DNA of 64,000 bases from Silene latifolia (lineage: Eukaryota; Streptophyta; Magnoliopsida; Caryophyllales; Caryophyllaceae): NCBI RefSeq assembly GCF_048544455.1, contig NC_133532.1, positions 88,615,156 to 88,679,155 on the forward strand, read 5' to 3'. Shown here piece by piece: positions 34,170 to 45,300 of the stretch. Both the position numbers and the translations under genes were made by a program. Below the pieces are notes generated by a model that was not told the origin of the DNA, did no database searches, and worked only from the letters and a program-made list of their open reading frames with translations. The first letter of the stretch is position 1, and every line of letters begins with the position of its first letter.

Positions 34170-36341
34170 GGAAAACTTAACATTTATCGTTTTAATAATA
34201 ATACTTGTAAATATCAAGTAAAGCATTTACATAGTGACCTCTACCCAACTATGATAAATGATTCCAAGACCCAAATTCATATTAACTTGGGCACGGTGTG
34301 GCCGATGAAACCCTTATCAATATAACTCGGTGGATTAACGCTTTAATCGATTCTACTTTTAGAACTCTTGGTCGATAAAAATTACTCTAAGATTTATCTA
34401 TAGCCCGGAACACATGCAACTACGGTCGCGAATACTTCCGTTGAACTCAATCCAAATTTCGAATAAATGTGTCCATGATCCAAATCCACATCAACTTGGG
34501 CACGGTATCGCCGATGAAACCCTCATCAACATGAATTCGGTGGATTGACATTTATCACCCACTTCCCCTACGTAACAAGGTTTGTACCCCGGTAGGGCCG
34601 AGTGCACTCCCTCACGAAATAGGTTTTCATGGTTTCTACTATTTGGTAAGGCTATGTCTCAATTAATTGTTTTAGCGAGAGGTCATGTCAATTTATTATC
34701 TATCACGTTTTAAGTGAACTAAAGCGGTGAACTACGATAATTTTAATTGACACGGTCGATAAACTCGATAAAATGACAATGCATGTTTTAGTTATGGCGA
34801 TTTAGCGATGCATGTGACATATAAATAAAATGCAAAGCATAAAATAAATAAATCCTAGTATGGCCTTCCTAAAATAGAAAAACTATTTAACTATTACATA
34901 TTCGGAAACCAACTCCATTGGTCCCTTGAACTTCGGTTGTGACACGCATCTCGAGGTAACACCGTCTCTATATATCGCCATTCTTGAAGAAATCCGTCTT
35001 TGGGAACTCCGGAATGAATAAAATTACATAATAAATTACATAATTTCCTATTATACATTTGTAACTAAAATATAATAAATCTATTAAATTACAAAACGGT
35101 GATACGAGATCACAATAAAATTACAACCGAATCGATATTCCCATACATTTCGAGAAATACCAATTAAAATCTAAGGCCATACTAAGTAAAATTACATAAT
35201 CCAAAATTACATAAATTAAAATTATGACAATCATAAAGAAAATGCAGCATTATAATATGTATGAACATGCTCAATTTTATGCTAAATCGCCTTTAATTAG
35301 CCAATATCGTATATTACTCGGTTTTTACGGATTTGCGTGATTTCAACACTTTATAATCACAAAAATACATAAACTCATATTTATGCATAAGTTAATTACC
35401 CTAACCTCTTAGGACTCAAAAAATAGTCTTCACTAATTATTTGACCATAATTAACTCATATTTATAAAATTGTTCATTAATGGACTAAAATTACAAAAAT
35501 AAGCTATAAACTTCAAATAAGTCACAAAATTTCAAATAAATTCAAAATTTGAAATTTAAACTCATGAACATTCTGGAAAAATACCATGACACTCATAATG
35601 TTCAAAAACTTAGGTTAAAAATTTCGATATTTTTCCGGAAAAACAATGTTGCGGTTTATCGGTTTTAACTAAAATAATCATAAAAACATGTGAAAAATTA
35701 TTCTCATCAAGTTTTCAATTTTAGATCTGAAAAGGATAATAAAAGGCAACATTAGACGTTTTTCCTAAGTCATAGATTATGTTTTATTAATTTTTCACTA
35801 ATAATGTCACTATTTATGCTATTTTTCTTCAAAAATCCATAAATAATGCAAAAAGACTTCTTTATAGCCAATTATTTTACACACATCTTGTAAAATTGCA
35901 TGTGAAAACATATTAAATTTCTATGACCAGATTCGAAATTTAACTCATATTAACCTATTTTCACCTAAATCCGAATTTAATAATGAAAAATCCATTTTTC
36001 GAGCATAACAAGTCCAAAAATTATGAAAATTTACAGGTTATCTCAAAATAATATATGTGACAACATATACAAAAATCACCTGAAAATTCAAAGTATAGCT
36101 AATTTTAGACCGAAAATGACATTTTTACTCATAAAATCATATTTAAATGTCATTATTGAATAATATGAACAATAAAAATCCGTAAAATTAACCAAAATAT
36201 CCTAAAACATTTTAGGACCAGAAATATTAACATGCATGAATTTATTTCGTGATATATCATAATAACACAAATTTTACAAGTTTTATATGTTATTCTTATA
36301 ACTCGGAAAAACTTTTAACCGATTTGCATGCAAACAACCGT
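34170..36341 (-). other. Copia C untranslated leader
   Basis: About 2.2 kb, very AT-rich, no gene. Blocks around 34250-34700 match leaders of copia A, E and G. Confidence 0.75.
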
Positions 36342-36354
36342 GGCTCTGATACCA
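36342..36354 (-). other. Copia C primer binding site (tRNA-Met initiator)
   Basis: On the minus strand it reads TGGTATCAGAGCC, two bases from the LTR end. Confidence 0.93.
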
Positions 36355-36356
36355 AT

Positions 36357-37633
36357 TGAATGAAATGTAGATCTATATACATACTAACATACTCATATAT
36401 GTTTAAAAATAATTTGTCATAAAATTAACTAATGATCTTATGCATGCAAACATTAAAACAAAACAAGGAAGAAACATTATTCTTACATTGTGATTTCGGT
36501 TCATATGGGCACAAAAGAGATCTCCTTCTCTTTTGTTCTTGTGCTTTCCTCAATGGATGAACAAGGACTCAAATGTAGAATCCCTCCCAAAAGCATATAA
36601 CCAAGGAATACATCTTAATAAACCAATACTATTTAGATCTAGTAATAATATTAGTTTTACAATAAAATTGACACAAAATAAATTGTATTTTGGCTTTTGA
36701 AAATTTCGGTCAAGAGGTGGTGTTTTGTGAGATTTTATTTCTCTAGATTTCACAATATGTAGAGAGTATATTAATTTTCTCACACTAGAAAATTATGTTG
36801 TTGTATGAATGAATTTATTGAAAAAGAAAACCCTCTCTTTTCTTTTCATTTTGGCCGAAAAAATGGCTTTGGGTAGGTTGCCCAATAGCTTTCATTTTTG
36901 CTCTTCACAAGAGACTAGGCATGCAAGCCTACTATCTAGTGTTATGATTGTGTTTCCATTTAAAATAGATAACACAATATAAACTATACACTCACCCATA
37001 TTTTCGGTTTTAGGTATAAAATGGAGAATCCATTTTATTTTGTCATTTGTCAAATTTGCCACATGTAACATGTTACATGACATGTTACAATGCAATGTAT
37101 TTTTATCATATTAAAAATCAACATACTAATAAAATATGTCATTTACAAAATCGACTAGTAATTCGTAATTACTCGTACCAAAAATGTTTCCAAATTATAA
37201 ACTACAACATTCTGTATTTATAATAATTTATTCATTCCGTTTCAATTGTTTCTGTAAACAATAATTTCATCCAAGTAATAAAATAATTCGATTACTTAGA
37301 CCGTGTCTTATTTAATCATATTTACAATAAGATACGTAAATTTTACTCACAAAATCATCCGTCAATTTTAAGTAATTTAATTAACTCGCATCGGTATACG
37401 ATCAATTAAATAATCAATTAAGAGTATTTCCCTATAGGTATGACCTAAGGGGATCAATGATCACCACCGTCCGCACGACGAGTAATGTCAAACTCTAGTC
37501 AGCCAATCATTACCGATATGTGTGGACCAGTTGACTGTAAAATATTACAACCCATATGTATTCTTAAAATGAGATTTAATAATGATATTTAAATCATGTG
37601 AGCGCACTATTGTTGAGGACACATTTCCCAACA
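36357..37633 (-). repeat. Copia C 5' LTR
   Basis: 1277 bp, nearly identical to 28880-30155. Small differences include an indel near 37460-37485. Confidence 0.95.
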
Positions 37634-37638
37634 AATGG
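37634..37638. repeat. Target site duplication AATGG (right) of copia C
   Basis: Matches 28875-28879. Confidence 0.95.
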
Positions 37639-38441
37639 TGCAGGGGATGAGGAATAAAAGAGAAAGAGAATGAGATGAAGACCAAGAATGAGCATGAAAA
37701 TGTTTTAGGAGCTTCTGAAAAAGTTTAAAATCAACCCGGGAAGAAGGCGGAATATGAAACCTCTAATGAACCTACTGATAAGGTTAGTGAGGTTAGCTTT
37801 GGAGAAGTTTAAAATCAACCAGAGAAGAAGGCAGAATATTAAATATTGTCTTTTTTTTTGCAATTTAGATAGAAGAGAAAAATATGGAAATGACTCTTTG
37901 ACATAGGTGAAAGAGAAGAAAGATTCATCATAAAGGGCGGATTTAATCCTATTTAGCTTTCTTAGCCATTGCTCTCAACTCCAAATTGTATGGTTCTTCA
38001 ATTATTCAGCAAAGTTAGGCGGTGTAGCTTTTGTCAGCGGTAGAAAGAATAGTCTTTTTGATGATTAGCCTGTTCATTCTTGAGCTGAGCGTGTCACTGA
38101 ACGTTTTACATAAATCTCTTTTTGTTTGTAGCAAACAGGCAACACATTACATGTACGACCGCCTTACCTTGCCACATGGAGCCAATGAGGCTTTGGGTGA
38201 TATTGGTAAGGTTGAGGGGTTAATCGAGAGATTTTTCTACCCTGTTATACAGAATTGGTTCTTTTTATAATTGTTATGTTTGTCATTTTATTACCTTCAT
38301 TTTTGAACTCTTAACTGAATGGTTGATTCTGGGTAATCGAATGTCGATGTGACTTAGGGTTGATCTTATTTTAAACAAATTATCCATCAGATGAAATGGT
38401 AAGGAGCAGAAGGGTTATATCTGTCAAGTATAATGGATTAC
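37639..38441 (+). pseudogene. Possible decayed host gene, right of copia C
   Basis: I do not recognise the gene. One frame (37672-37842) reads like a charged, Lys/Glu-rich exon with a repeated NQPGKKAEY / NQPEKKAEY motif, each preceded by a stop (TAA after V). A second segment, 38132-38205, is bounded by TTTGTAG and G|GTAAGG and reads THYMYDRLTLPHGANEALGD. It could be two exons of one inactive gene or captured fragments. Nothing here assigns a function. Confidence 0.35.
38132..38205 (+). other. Candidate internal exon with splice consensus
   Basis: 74 bases with a good acceptor (polypyrimidine run then GTAG at 38128-38131) and a strong donor (GTAAGG at 38206). The frame beginning at 38133 is open through the exon. 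No family recognised. Length and splice context are the only support. Confidence 0.35.
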
Positions 38442-38596
38442 TGATGTGTTCATTTTATATATACTTTTACCCCATATTTTAGCTCAAATTCATATGATTA
38501 TTGCACTAACCTTAGTGATTTTATGAGCTAATATTGTATTCTATTTGTCTTTGCATGTTTTGTCACATTTTGTAGGAAGTTGAGCTTTTAGAAGCT
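38442..38596 (+). repeat. Athila D LTR fragment (5' end)
   Basis: TGATGTG start followed by sequence parallel in layout to the A1 LTR start (GAGC near +45, TTTGTCTTTGCAT). It is fused directly to coding sequence, indicating a deletion. Confidence 0.5.
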
Positions 38597-38609
38597 TATT
38601 CCATCACTT

Positions 38610-39172
38610 GTGCAAGAAACTAGAAGCAAGGCTAAAGTGAGAAGCAAGCATTGGACTAACCTTGACATGGCCGAAGATGCCCAAATCCCAATTTTTTTTG
38701 GAAGACCCTTTTTACATACCGTGGGTGCGGTAATTGATGTCAGGAATGGTAAAATCTTATTGGAGGTGCGTGATGATAAGGTCACATACAATTTGAATAG
38801 TGCCATGAAGAGTCCAATGATAGAAGAGTCTTGTTATTCTATTGATGTTTTGGATGTTGTCGACATTGTCATAGAAGACTCTATACCTCGATCTTTATCT
38901 AAAGATCCTTTGGAGCCCTCTTGCTATTGGAATCATTTGCAGGTGATGATGAGATTGGAAATGAGGTGATAGATGCTTTGGAGCATGAATTAGGTGCAGA
39001 AGAGCTATCATTGGAGGAAAGCTTACACTTTATAGGTATGGTTTCTATACCTCAAGACCTTGAGGTACAAAAACCCGAACATAAACCCCTCCCCTCTAAT
39101 TCGAAGTATGCTTTTCTAGATAATGAGGAGATGTGTCTCGTAATTGTTAGTGCTAAATTGAGTGAGAGTTAA
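38610..39172 (+). pseudogene. Athila D protease end and RT-proximal linker
   Basis: Encodes IPIFFGRPFLHTVGAVIDVRNG, aligning with the protease C-terminal segment of A1/A2 (ILGRPFLHTAGAVIDV), then an acidic linker (ALEHELGAEELSLEESL) and KPLPSNSKYAFLDNEE, the conserved lead-in to Athila RT. A frameshift lies near 38930. Confidence 0.85.
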
Positions 39173-40687
39173 TTTTATAAATTGCTTTATGTTTTAAAGT
39201 CTCACAAGAAAGCCATTGGATACAAACTTGATGATTTAAAGGGCATAAGCCCCGAATTTTGCATGCATAGAATCCATCTCGTGGAAGACCATAAACCATG
39301 TGTCCAAGGTCAAAGACGACTAAATCCTAACATGCAAGGAGTGGTAAAAAAGGAAATAATTAAATTGTTGGATGCGGGAATTATTTATGCAATTTCCGGT
39401 TCTAAATGGGTAAGTCCGGTCCAAGTGGTTCCTAAGAAAGGAGGAACCACCGTAGTAAAAAATGATAAAAATGAACTAATTCCAACGAGAATTGTAACGG
39501 GTTGGAGAATGTGTATTGACTATATTAGACTAAATTTGGCCACCAAGAAAGACCACTACCCATTGCCTTTTATTGACCAAATGTTGGAGCGGTTGGCATG
39601 TCACAAGTATTCGTTGTTATCTAGATGGTTATTCCGGGTTCTTTAAAATACCCATTCACCCGGATGACCAAAAGAAGACCACATTTACGTGTCCCTATAG
39701 TACCTTTGCTTACCGTAGATTGTCTTTTGGTCTTTGTAATGCCCCCGCCACTTTCCAACGTTGCATGATAAGCATCTTTTCCGACTTTATCGAGTCTATC
39801 AAGAGGTGTTTATGGATGATTTTAGTGTCTATGGTTCTTCTTTTGATGCATGTTTGGCTAACTTGTCTAAAGTATTGAAGCGTTGTGAAGAGGTTGACTT
39901 GGTGTTGAATTGGGAGAAGTGCCACTTCATGGTGAATGAAGGAGTGGTACTTGGCCATATTCTCTCGAAAAGAGGAATTTAAGTGGACCGTGCTAAGGTC
40001 CAAGTTATTGAGCAACTACCCCCACCGGTAAATGGGAAGCGTGTAAGGAGTTTCTTAGGCCATGCGGGATTCTACCGCCGTTTTATTAAAGACTTTTCTA
40101 AGTTTGCAAAACCCCTTACGAAGCTTCTTTTAAAATATGTTCCCTTTGTGTTTACTAACGATTGTCTTGAGTCTTTTCATAGGATCAAGAAGGCTTTGAT
40201 TTCCGCACCTATCATTCAATCACCGGTTTGGAACTTGCCTTTCGAGCTCATGTGTCATGCAAGTGACTATGCGGTAGGTGACATAGTAGGACAATGAAAG
40301 GATAAGGTTCTCCATGCTATCTACTATGCTAGCAAAACCTTGGATGCGGCTCTAATCAACTATGCCACCACGGAGAAAGAGCTAGTTGCCATTGTCTATG
40401 CCTTAGATAAATTCCGCTCTTACTTGATCGGTTCCAAAGTTATTGTTCATACCGATCATGCCGCACTAAAGCACCTCCTAGCCAAACAAGAAGCTAAGCC
40501 AAGATTGATACAATGGATCTTGCTCTTGCAAGAATTTGATCTTGAGATTAAAGACAAGAAGGGGGCCAAAAATGTTGTTGCCGATCACCTATCCCGTTTG
40601 AAATTTAATGATGGTGGTATTGAATTACCTATTGATGATTCCTTCGCCGATGATGCCTTGATGATGTTGGAAGCCAATACTCCTTAG
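39173..40687 (+). pseudogene. Athila D reverse transcriptase and RNase H
   Basis: RT motifs in order: HRIHLVEDHKP, VSPVQVVPKKGG, WRMCIDYIRLN, HYPLPFIDQMLERLA, then after a frameshift near 39630 GFFKIPIHPDDQKKTTFTC, LSFGLCNAPATFQRCM, and after another shift near 39800 the catalytic VFMDDFSVYG. Next come LGHILSKRGI and VRSFLGHAGFYRRFIKDFSK. RNase [35 protein letters not shown], and NVVADHLSR at the end. Stops at 39980 and 40295. Clear Athila RT but inactive. Confidence 0.92.
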
Positions 40688-41968
40688 TATGCCGACATAG
40701 CCAACTATCTAGTTGGCAGAGAGTTGCCACCTAACCTTTCATATCAACAAAGGAAGAAGTTCTTACATGATGCCAAGTTCTTCCTATGGAACGATCCATA
40801 TCTATTCAAACATTGCTCCGACGGCCTATTCCGGAGATGTATCCCACGTTGGGATGTGAAAAGGGTTCTAGAAGGATGCCATTCTTCTCCTTCTGGTGGT
40901 CATCATAGACCATCCAAGACCGTTGCAAAGGTGTTGCAAACCGGCTTCTATTAGCCAACTATGTTCCAAGATGCTAAAGATTTCGTGATGGCTTGCGATG
41001 CTTGCCAAAGGACGGGTTCTATATCAAAGAGGCATGAGATGCCTTTAAATGGTATATTGGAAGTAGAGGTATTCGATGTTTGGGGAATTGATTATCAAGG
41101 ACCGTTTCCTTCATCAAAAGGGAATCGGTATATTTTGGTTGCCGTTGATTATGTCTCTAAATGTGTAGAGGCAATTGCTACTCCAACAAACGATGCCCAT
41201 GCCATGATCAACTTATTCAAAAAGACCATATTTCCGAGGTTTGGTGTTCCAAGAGAAGTCATTAGTGATCGGGGTACTCACTTGGGCGAGAAACAACTTG
41301 ATGCCTTATTAGAGAAATATGGGGTCTATCATAGAAGAGGCTTGGCTTACCATCCACAAACTAGTGGCCAAGTAGAGGTTTCTAACCGTGAGCTCAAGTC
41401 CATACTTGAGAACGTTGTTGCCAAATCACGAAAGGATTGAAGTATGAATCTCGATGGTACCTTGTGGGCCTACCGCACCGCATACAAGACACCTATTGGT
41501 ACCTCACCATATAGGTTGGTCTATGGAAAGACGTGCCATCTACCCGTTGAGTTGGAACAAAAAGCTTATTGGGCGGTCAAGGAGCTTAACATGGATCAAA
41601 AGTTGAGTGGAGAAAAGCGGTTGTTGCAATTAAATGAACTTGATGAATTCCGTCTGCAAGCTTATGAGAGCTCCCTTCTTTACAAGGAGAAAACAAAGAG
41701 ATGGCATGACATGAAGATCCTGAACAAGGAATTTCAAATCGGTGATAAGGGGCTGCTATTCAATTCCTGCTACAAGCTATTTCCGGGAAAGTTACGATCA
41801 CGGTGGTCCGGTCCATATACCGTCACAAATGTCAACAAGTTCGGTTTCGTTGAAGTGATGACCACCAAGGGCGAAACATTGAAAGTAAATGGCCATCGTT
41901 TGAAGGTATACCATGAGAATGTGATCATTGGAGTGATAGAGGAAGTGACCGTTCATCCTTTACTTTAG
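40688..41968 (+). pseudogene. Athila D integrase
   Basis: H-H-C-C zinc domain (ending [18 protein letters not shown]), then the core: Asp in [10 protein letters not shown], Asp in [10 protein letters not shown], Glu in [11 protein letters not shown], then [24 protein letters not shown] and the C-terminal barrel region ([18 protein letters not shown]). Stops at 40685-40687, 40952-40954 and 41438-41440 interrupt. It would insert element cDNA; inactive as read. Confidence 0.92.
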
Positions 41969-42519
41969 AAAGCTTAAACCGACTCAAGCTTCTTACGTTG
42001 TGCGGGGTGTTAAACCAGCGCTTCTTAGGAGGCAACCCAAGATTTTTATTTGCTTTTATTTTTATTTGTTTTTAATTTTCCGCAATTTACTGTTTTTCGT
42101 AGAATTAGAAATAAATTACTAGACTTGACGGTGTTTTGTTTTGTGATTTATAGGTGAAAAATGAAGAAAGGGAGGCTTAAAGGAGAAAATTCATGCTTCC
42201 CCATGCAAAAACCCCGTTCGGGGATGTAACTTTCGAAAACGTGACAGAATTAAAAAAACACGGAGGAAAAGTCAAAAACACGCGTAAGATTGGTCAACCC
42301 CGATCGGGGTTGCCAGCCCTGATCGGGGATGTGGTGTTATGTTTTCTTGGCATTATTTGGAGCACGAGTAAGAAAGAAAATCATTCTATTATCTTCATCC
42401 AAACCGACGGTACTTCTCCTTCCTCTTTCTATCATATTTCTTCACTTTCTTAACCTTAAATCACGACAAAACACTACTTTCTTCATCATTTGAAAGAATC
42501 ATTCTATTAGAGTAATTTT
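41969..42519 (+). other. Athila D 3' region with palindromic CCCCGATCGGGG motifs
   Basis: Non-coding. Motif copies at 42212-42223 (CCCCGTTCGGGG), 42298-42309 (perfect CCCCGATCGGGG) and 42317-42328 (CCCTGATCGGGG). No env-position ORF follows before the junction with copia E leader. Confidence 0.7.
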
Positions 42520-42771
42520 TATCGACCGAGAGTTCTAGAAGTAGAATCGATTAAAGAGTTAATCCACCGAGTTATATTAATAAGGGATGAATCGGCTCAC
42601 CGTACCCAAGTTGATATGAATTTGGATCTCGGGATCATTTATGTAGTTGGGTGGAGGTCACTATATAAATTCAATACTTGTAGTTAAATTTACGAGTATT
42701 ATTAAAACGATAGATGATAATTAATTCCTTCATTTCCTATTTTGTAGTCAAATTTGTTTTAATCAACCGCA
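42520..42771 (+). other. Copia E leader (3' end)
   Basis: ATCGACCGAGAGTTCTAGAA and following sequence match the gag-proximal leader of copia A, C and G. No gene. Confidence 0.8.
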
Positions 42772-43686
42772 ATGGCAACCCCAATCACGTCTGCATCCAC
42801 TAGTTCCACCACGCTTACCAATGTGTCATGGCTCCGATCCTTCATGGATCGATGTAAGTTAGAAAAGAATGGGTCTAATTTCGCCGATTGGGACGCGCAA
42901 CTTCGCTTGGCCGCGCAAGGTGACGACAAGCTTCGTTACCTTACCGAGGCATCTCCCTCCGAACCTAATGCTAGGTCCACCCCCGCCACAAGGCAAACCT
43001 ATGAGGTTTACCAAAAGGAGTCGGCCGCGATCAAAAATATGTTGATCTTTGCTATGGAGGCCGAACTCCAACGAAGTGCTATAAAAATTAGCACCACTCA
43101 TGAGATCTACATGAAACTTTAGAACATGTTTTCACGAGCTCCTAGGGTCATTCAATATGAGGCGGCTTCCGCATTCTTTGATCTTAACATCAAGGAGGGC
43201 CAAAAGGTGAGCCCTCATGTGCTCAAGTTGATGTAGCATGTTGAGACCTTGAAAATGCATAAGGTAGAAATTCCCAATGAACTCGTAATTGATCGAATTA
43301 TTCATTCCCTCAACAAAATCAAAGCATATGTTCAATTCCGGGTGAATTTTAATATGCAAGATAAGAAAGTTTCCCTTGATGAGTTGCACAAAATGCTTGT
43401 GCAAGCCGAAAGGGACATGGGGCTAAGTGTTAGCACCACCAAAGATGTGCTCAATGTCAATCATAAGAGCAAGGGAACCTTCAAGAAAAGCGGGAAGAAG
43501 GGGAAGAAGCGAACTCCCAACAGGAATGTAGCTAAAGCTTGTGACGCTAGTACCAACAAGCCCAAGTACAGTGTCCCCACCGGGGACAAGTGCCACTATT
43601 GTTGTGGTGTTGGGCATTGGAAGAGGAACTGTTCCAAATACCTTGGCGACATCAAAGCTGGAAAGGTTATTCCAGTAGGTATATAA
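42772..43686 (+). pseudogene. Copia E gag
   Basis: 305 codons from ATG 42772 (MATPITSASTSSTTLTNVSW) to TAA 43684-43686, broken only by TAG at 43120-43122 and 43234-43236, both in frame. Capsid helices align with copia A gag (AIKNMLIFAMEAELQ; VIDRIIHSLNKIKAYVQFRVN). The C-terminal CCHC knuckle (CHYCCGVGHWKRNC) is intact, preceded by a Lys-rich stretch. The best preserved gag of this family in the window apart from the two stops. Confidence 0.93.
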
Positions 43687-43846
43687 CTATCCCTATCTTT
43701 TATGTTTCAATCTCAACCTTGGTATGATGATACAAGTTGTGATGATTACCCTTTTTATTGTAAATAGGGCCTCCTAGAAAGGACAAAGGCAAGGAGAAGC
43801 AAGCCTAGAGGATCATGTGGGAAGTTAGAGTAGCCGACCGTGGTGA

Positions 43847-43849
43847 TGG
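43847..43849. repeat. Target site duplication TGG (left) of CACTA F
   Basis: TGG precedes CACTACTACA and is repeated at 49417-49419. CACTA transposons make 3-bp duplications. Confidence 0.85.
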
Positions 43850-43863
43850 CACTACTACATTTA

Positions 43864-44290
43864 GATTCTATAGCAACACTTTGCTATTGTTGCATAATGT
43901 CATATAAATGTTGCAATAGAGTTTATGCAACACTTAATCAAGTGCTACATCAGGTCTTGTTGCATTAGGTCATTGCAACGCTTAATGCAACACTTTTTAA
44001 TCTGAAGCAACACTTTTGAAAAGTGTTGCATTGGTCATGTTTATGCAACGCTTTTTCAACTGCAAAGGCAACATTTTTTATCTTCTAACGCAACATTTCT
44101 TATGTAAAAAAAGCAACACTTCCTGAACTAATGCAATACTTTTCATGTTGATAAGCAACACTTATATCAAATTAATGCAACATTTTTATTTTGGAAACGC
44201 AACACTCGTTACGTCCCAAAACAACACTTATAATAAACAAATGCAACACTAATTTATTCAAAAACAACACTTAATAAAGTGCAACGACAT
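43864..44290. repeat. CACTA F left subterminal repeats
   Basis: About 20 copies of GCAACACTT, TGCAACA or its complement AAGTGTTGC, on both strands. The opposite end (49195-49395) carries the same motif. Confidence 0.92.
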
Positions 44291-45150
44291 AAGGACTTGT
44301 AAGGCACGCAACAATTGTAATTCTCTCTAATTGTGCATTCAATTGATTCAGTCTCAAAAATATATGTCAATTACATTTCAAACAAGGATCAAAAGTAGAA
44401 CTTCGATTGCAAATGTTCAATGATTTAACTAAAACAAATATAACAAATGTTTAAATAGAACAAATAATAATTCTTAACGACTATTTGAAAGCTACTAATT
44501 ATAAGTCTTCATTCTTGTATTGTGAGCATATATATGTTGCCAACCGGACAAAAAATCACCCCGTCATCATTGTTAATACCTCAAATGCAACCTGTAACAT
44601 AAAAAATAGAACATTATTAGATTTGAGCGAGGATTCAAAGGCTCAATAGGCATAGATGATACGTCACACTTAATTATCACGAAATAATAAATAATGCATT
44701 AAAGAACAACTAATTAACAAGGACGTGCAGAAAATAGAGTACGTGATTGTACACAAGGTGTAGCCTATGTGAAACGTTTGAGTTTGATCTGCAAAGGTAG
44801 GCCTGTCCAGCCATAATAATCACACCAAAGACTCAGAGACCCTCTGTTCTCGATAGCCAGGCCATTTTTCTACCTTCACAGGATAAGCATACTAACCTGC
44901 CTTACTCTAATAATTCTGCATCATAAGTTCCAATCATAGCAGCCCTATTGACTACTCTATCTACCTACAGAATTTACTCTAACTACCTACTCTGCCTCAT
45001 GCTACTAATAAGGTTTATCAATGGTCTGAATGGTTCAGAGGTACACAAGCATGCACCAGCATAGGTAGGTGACCTGGTACAACAGTGCCTGGAATGGGTG
45101 GGTTAGTTGTGGCAAAAATCAGTTTATGGGGTGACAATATGCACTAGAAG
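44291..45150. other. CACTA F interior, left part
   Basis: AT-rich non-coding sequence without a convincing gene or recognisable repeat. Confidence 0.5.
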
Positions 45151-45159
45151 CTCTGAATA

Positions 45160-45300
45160 CGAATGACAAATGACAAACTGATCAAGTATGACATGGATAT
45201 TGAGGATAGATGCTACTTTTGTGGGCAAGCTGAGGAATGTATATCTCACATCTACTTTGAGTGTGCTTATAACAAGAGAGTTGTTCAGTGCGTGCCTGAA
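45160..45300 (+). pseudogene. LINE-type zf-RVT zinc finger fragment
   Basis: One frame reads NDKLIKYDMDIEDRCYFCGQ followed by AEECISHIYFEC. This is the C-x2-C...H-x5-C pattern of the zf-RVT domain that follows reverse transcriptase in plant LINEs and in many related gene fragments. Stops appear soon after on both sides. A short direct repeat (AACTAACTGGAGATTCC, twice near 45308 and 45333) lies just downstream. It was probably captured by CACTA F. Confidence 0.7.

Larger units (their letters stand above)
28880..37633 (-). mobile_element. Ty1/copia element C, structurally complete, coding dead
   Basis: 8754 bp on the minus strand: 5' LTR 36357-37633, primer binding site 36342-36354, leader, decayed pol, 3' untranslated region, polypurine tract, 3' LTR 28880-30155, with perfect 5-bp target duplications. 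No gag can be found and pol is reduced to recognisable scraps. The LTRs differ at only about 15-17 sites over 1276 bp by eye. Confidence 0.95.
38442..42519 (+). mobile_element. Athila-type element D, polymerase-bearing, truncated
   Basis: Starts TGATGTGTTCATTT at 38442, an Athila-style LTR start, but within about 150 bases reaches the end of protease. Most of the LTR, the primer site, gag and the protease core have therefore been deleted. The polymerase (38610-41968) is a different lineage from A1/A2, which lack it. On the right it ends at about 42519, where copia E leader begins; no 3' LTR is seen. Confidence 0.85.

Noticed and set aside
37639..38441. Naming a function for the exon-like sequences
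   Set aside because: No motif is distinctive enough; a name would be a guess.
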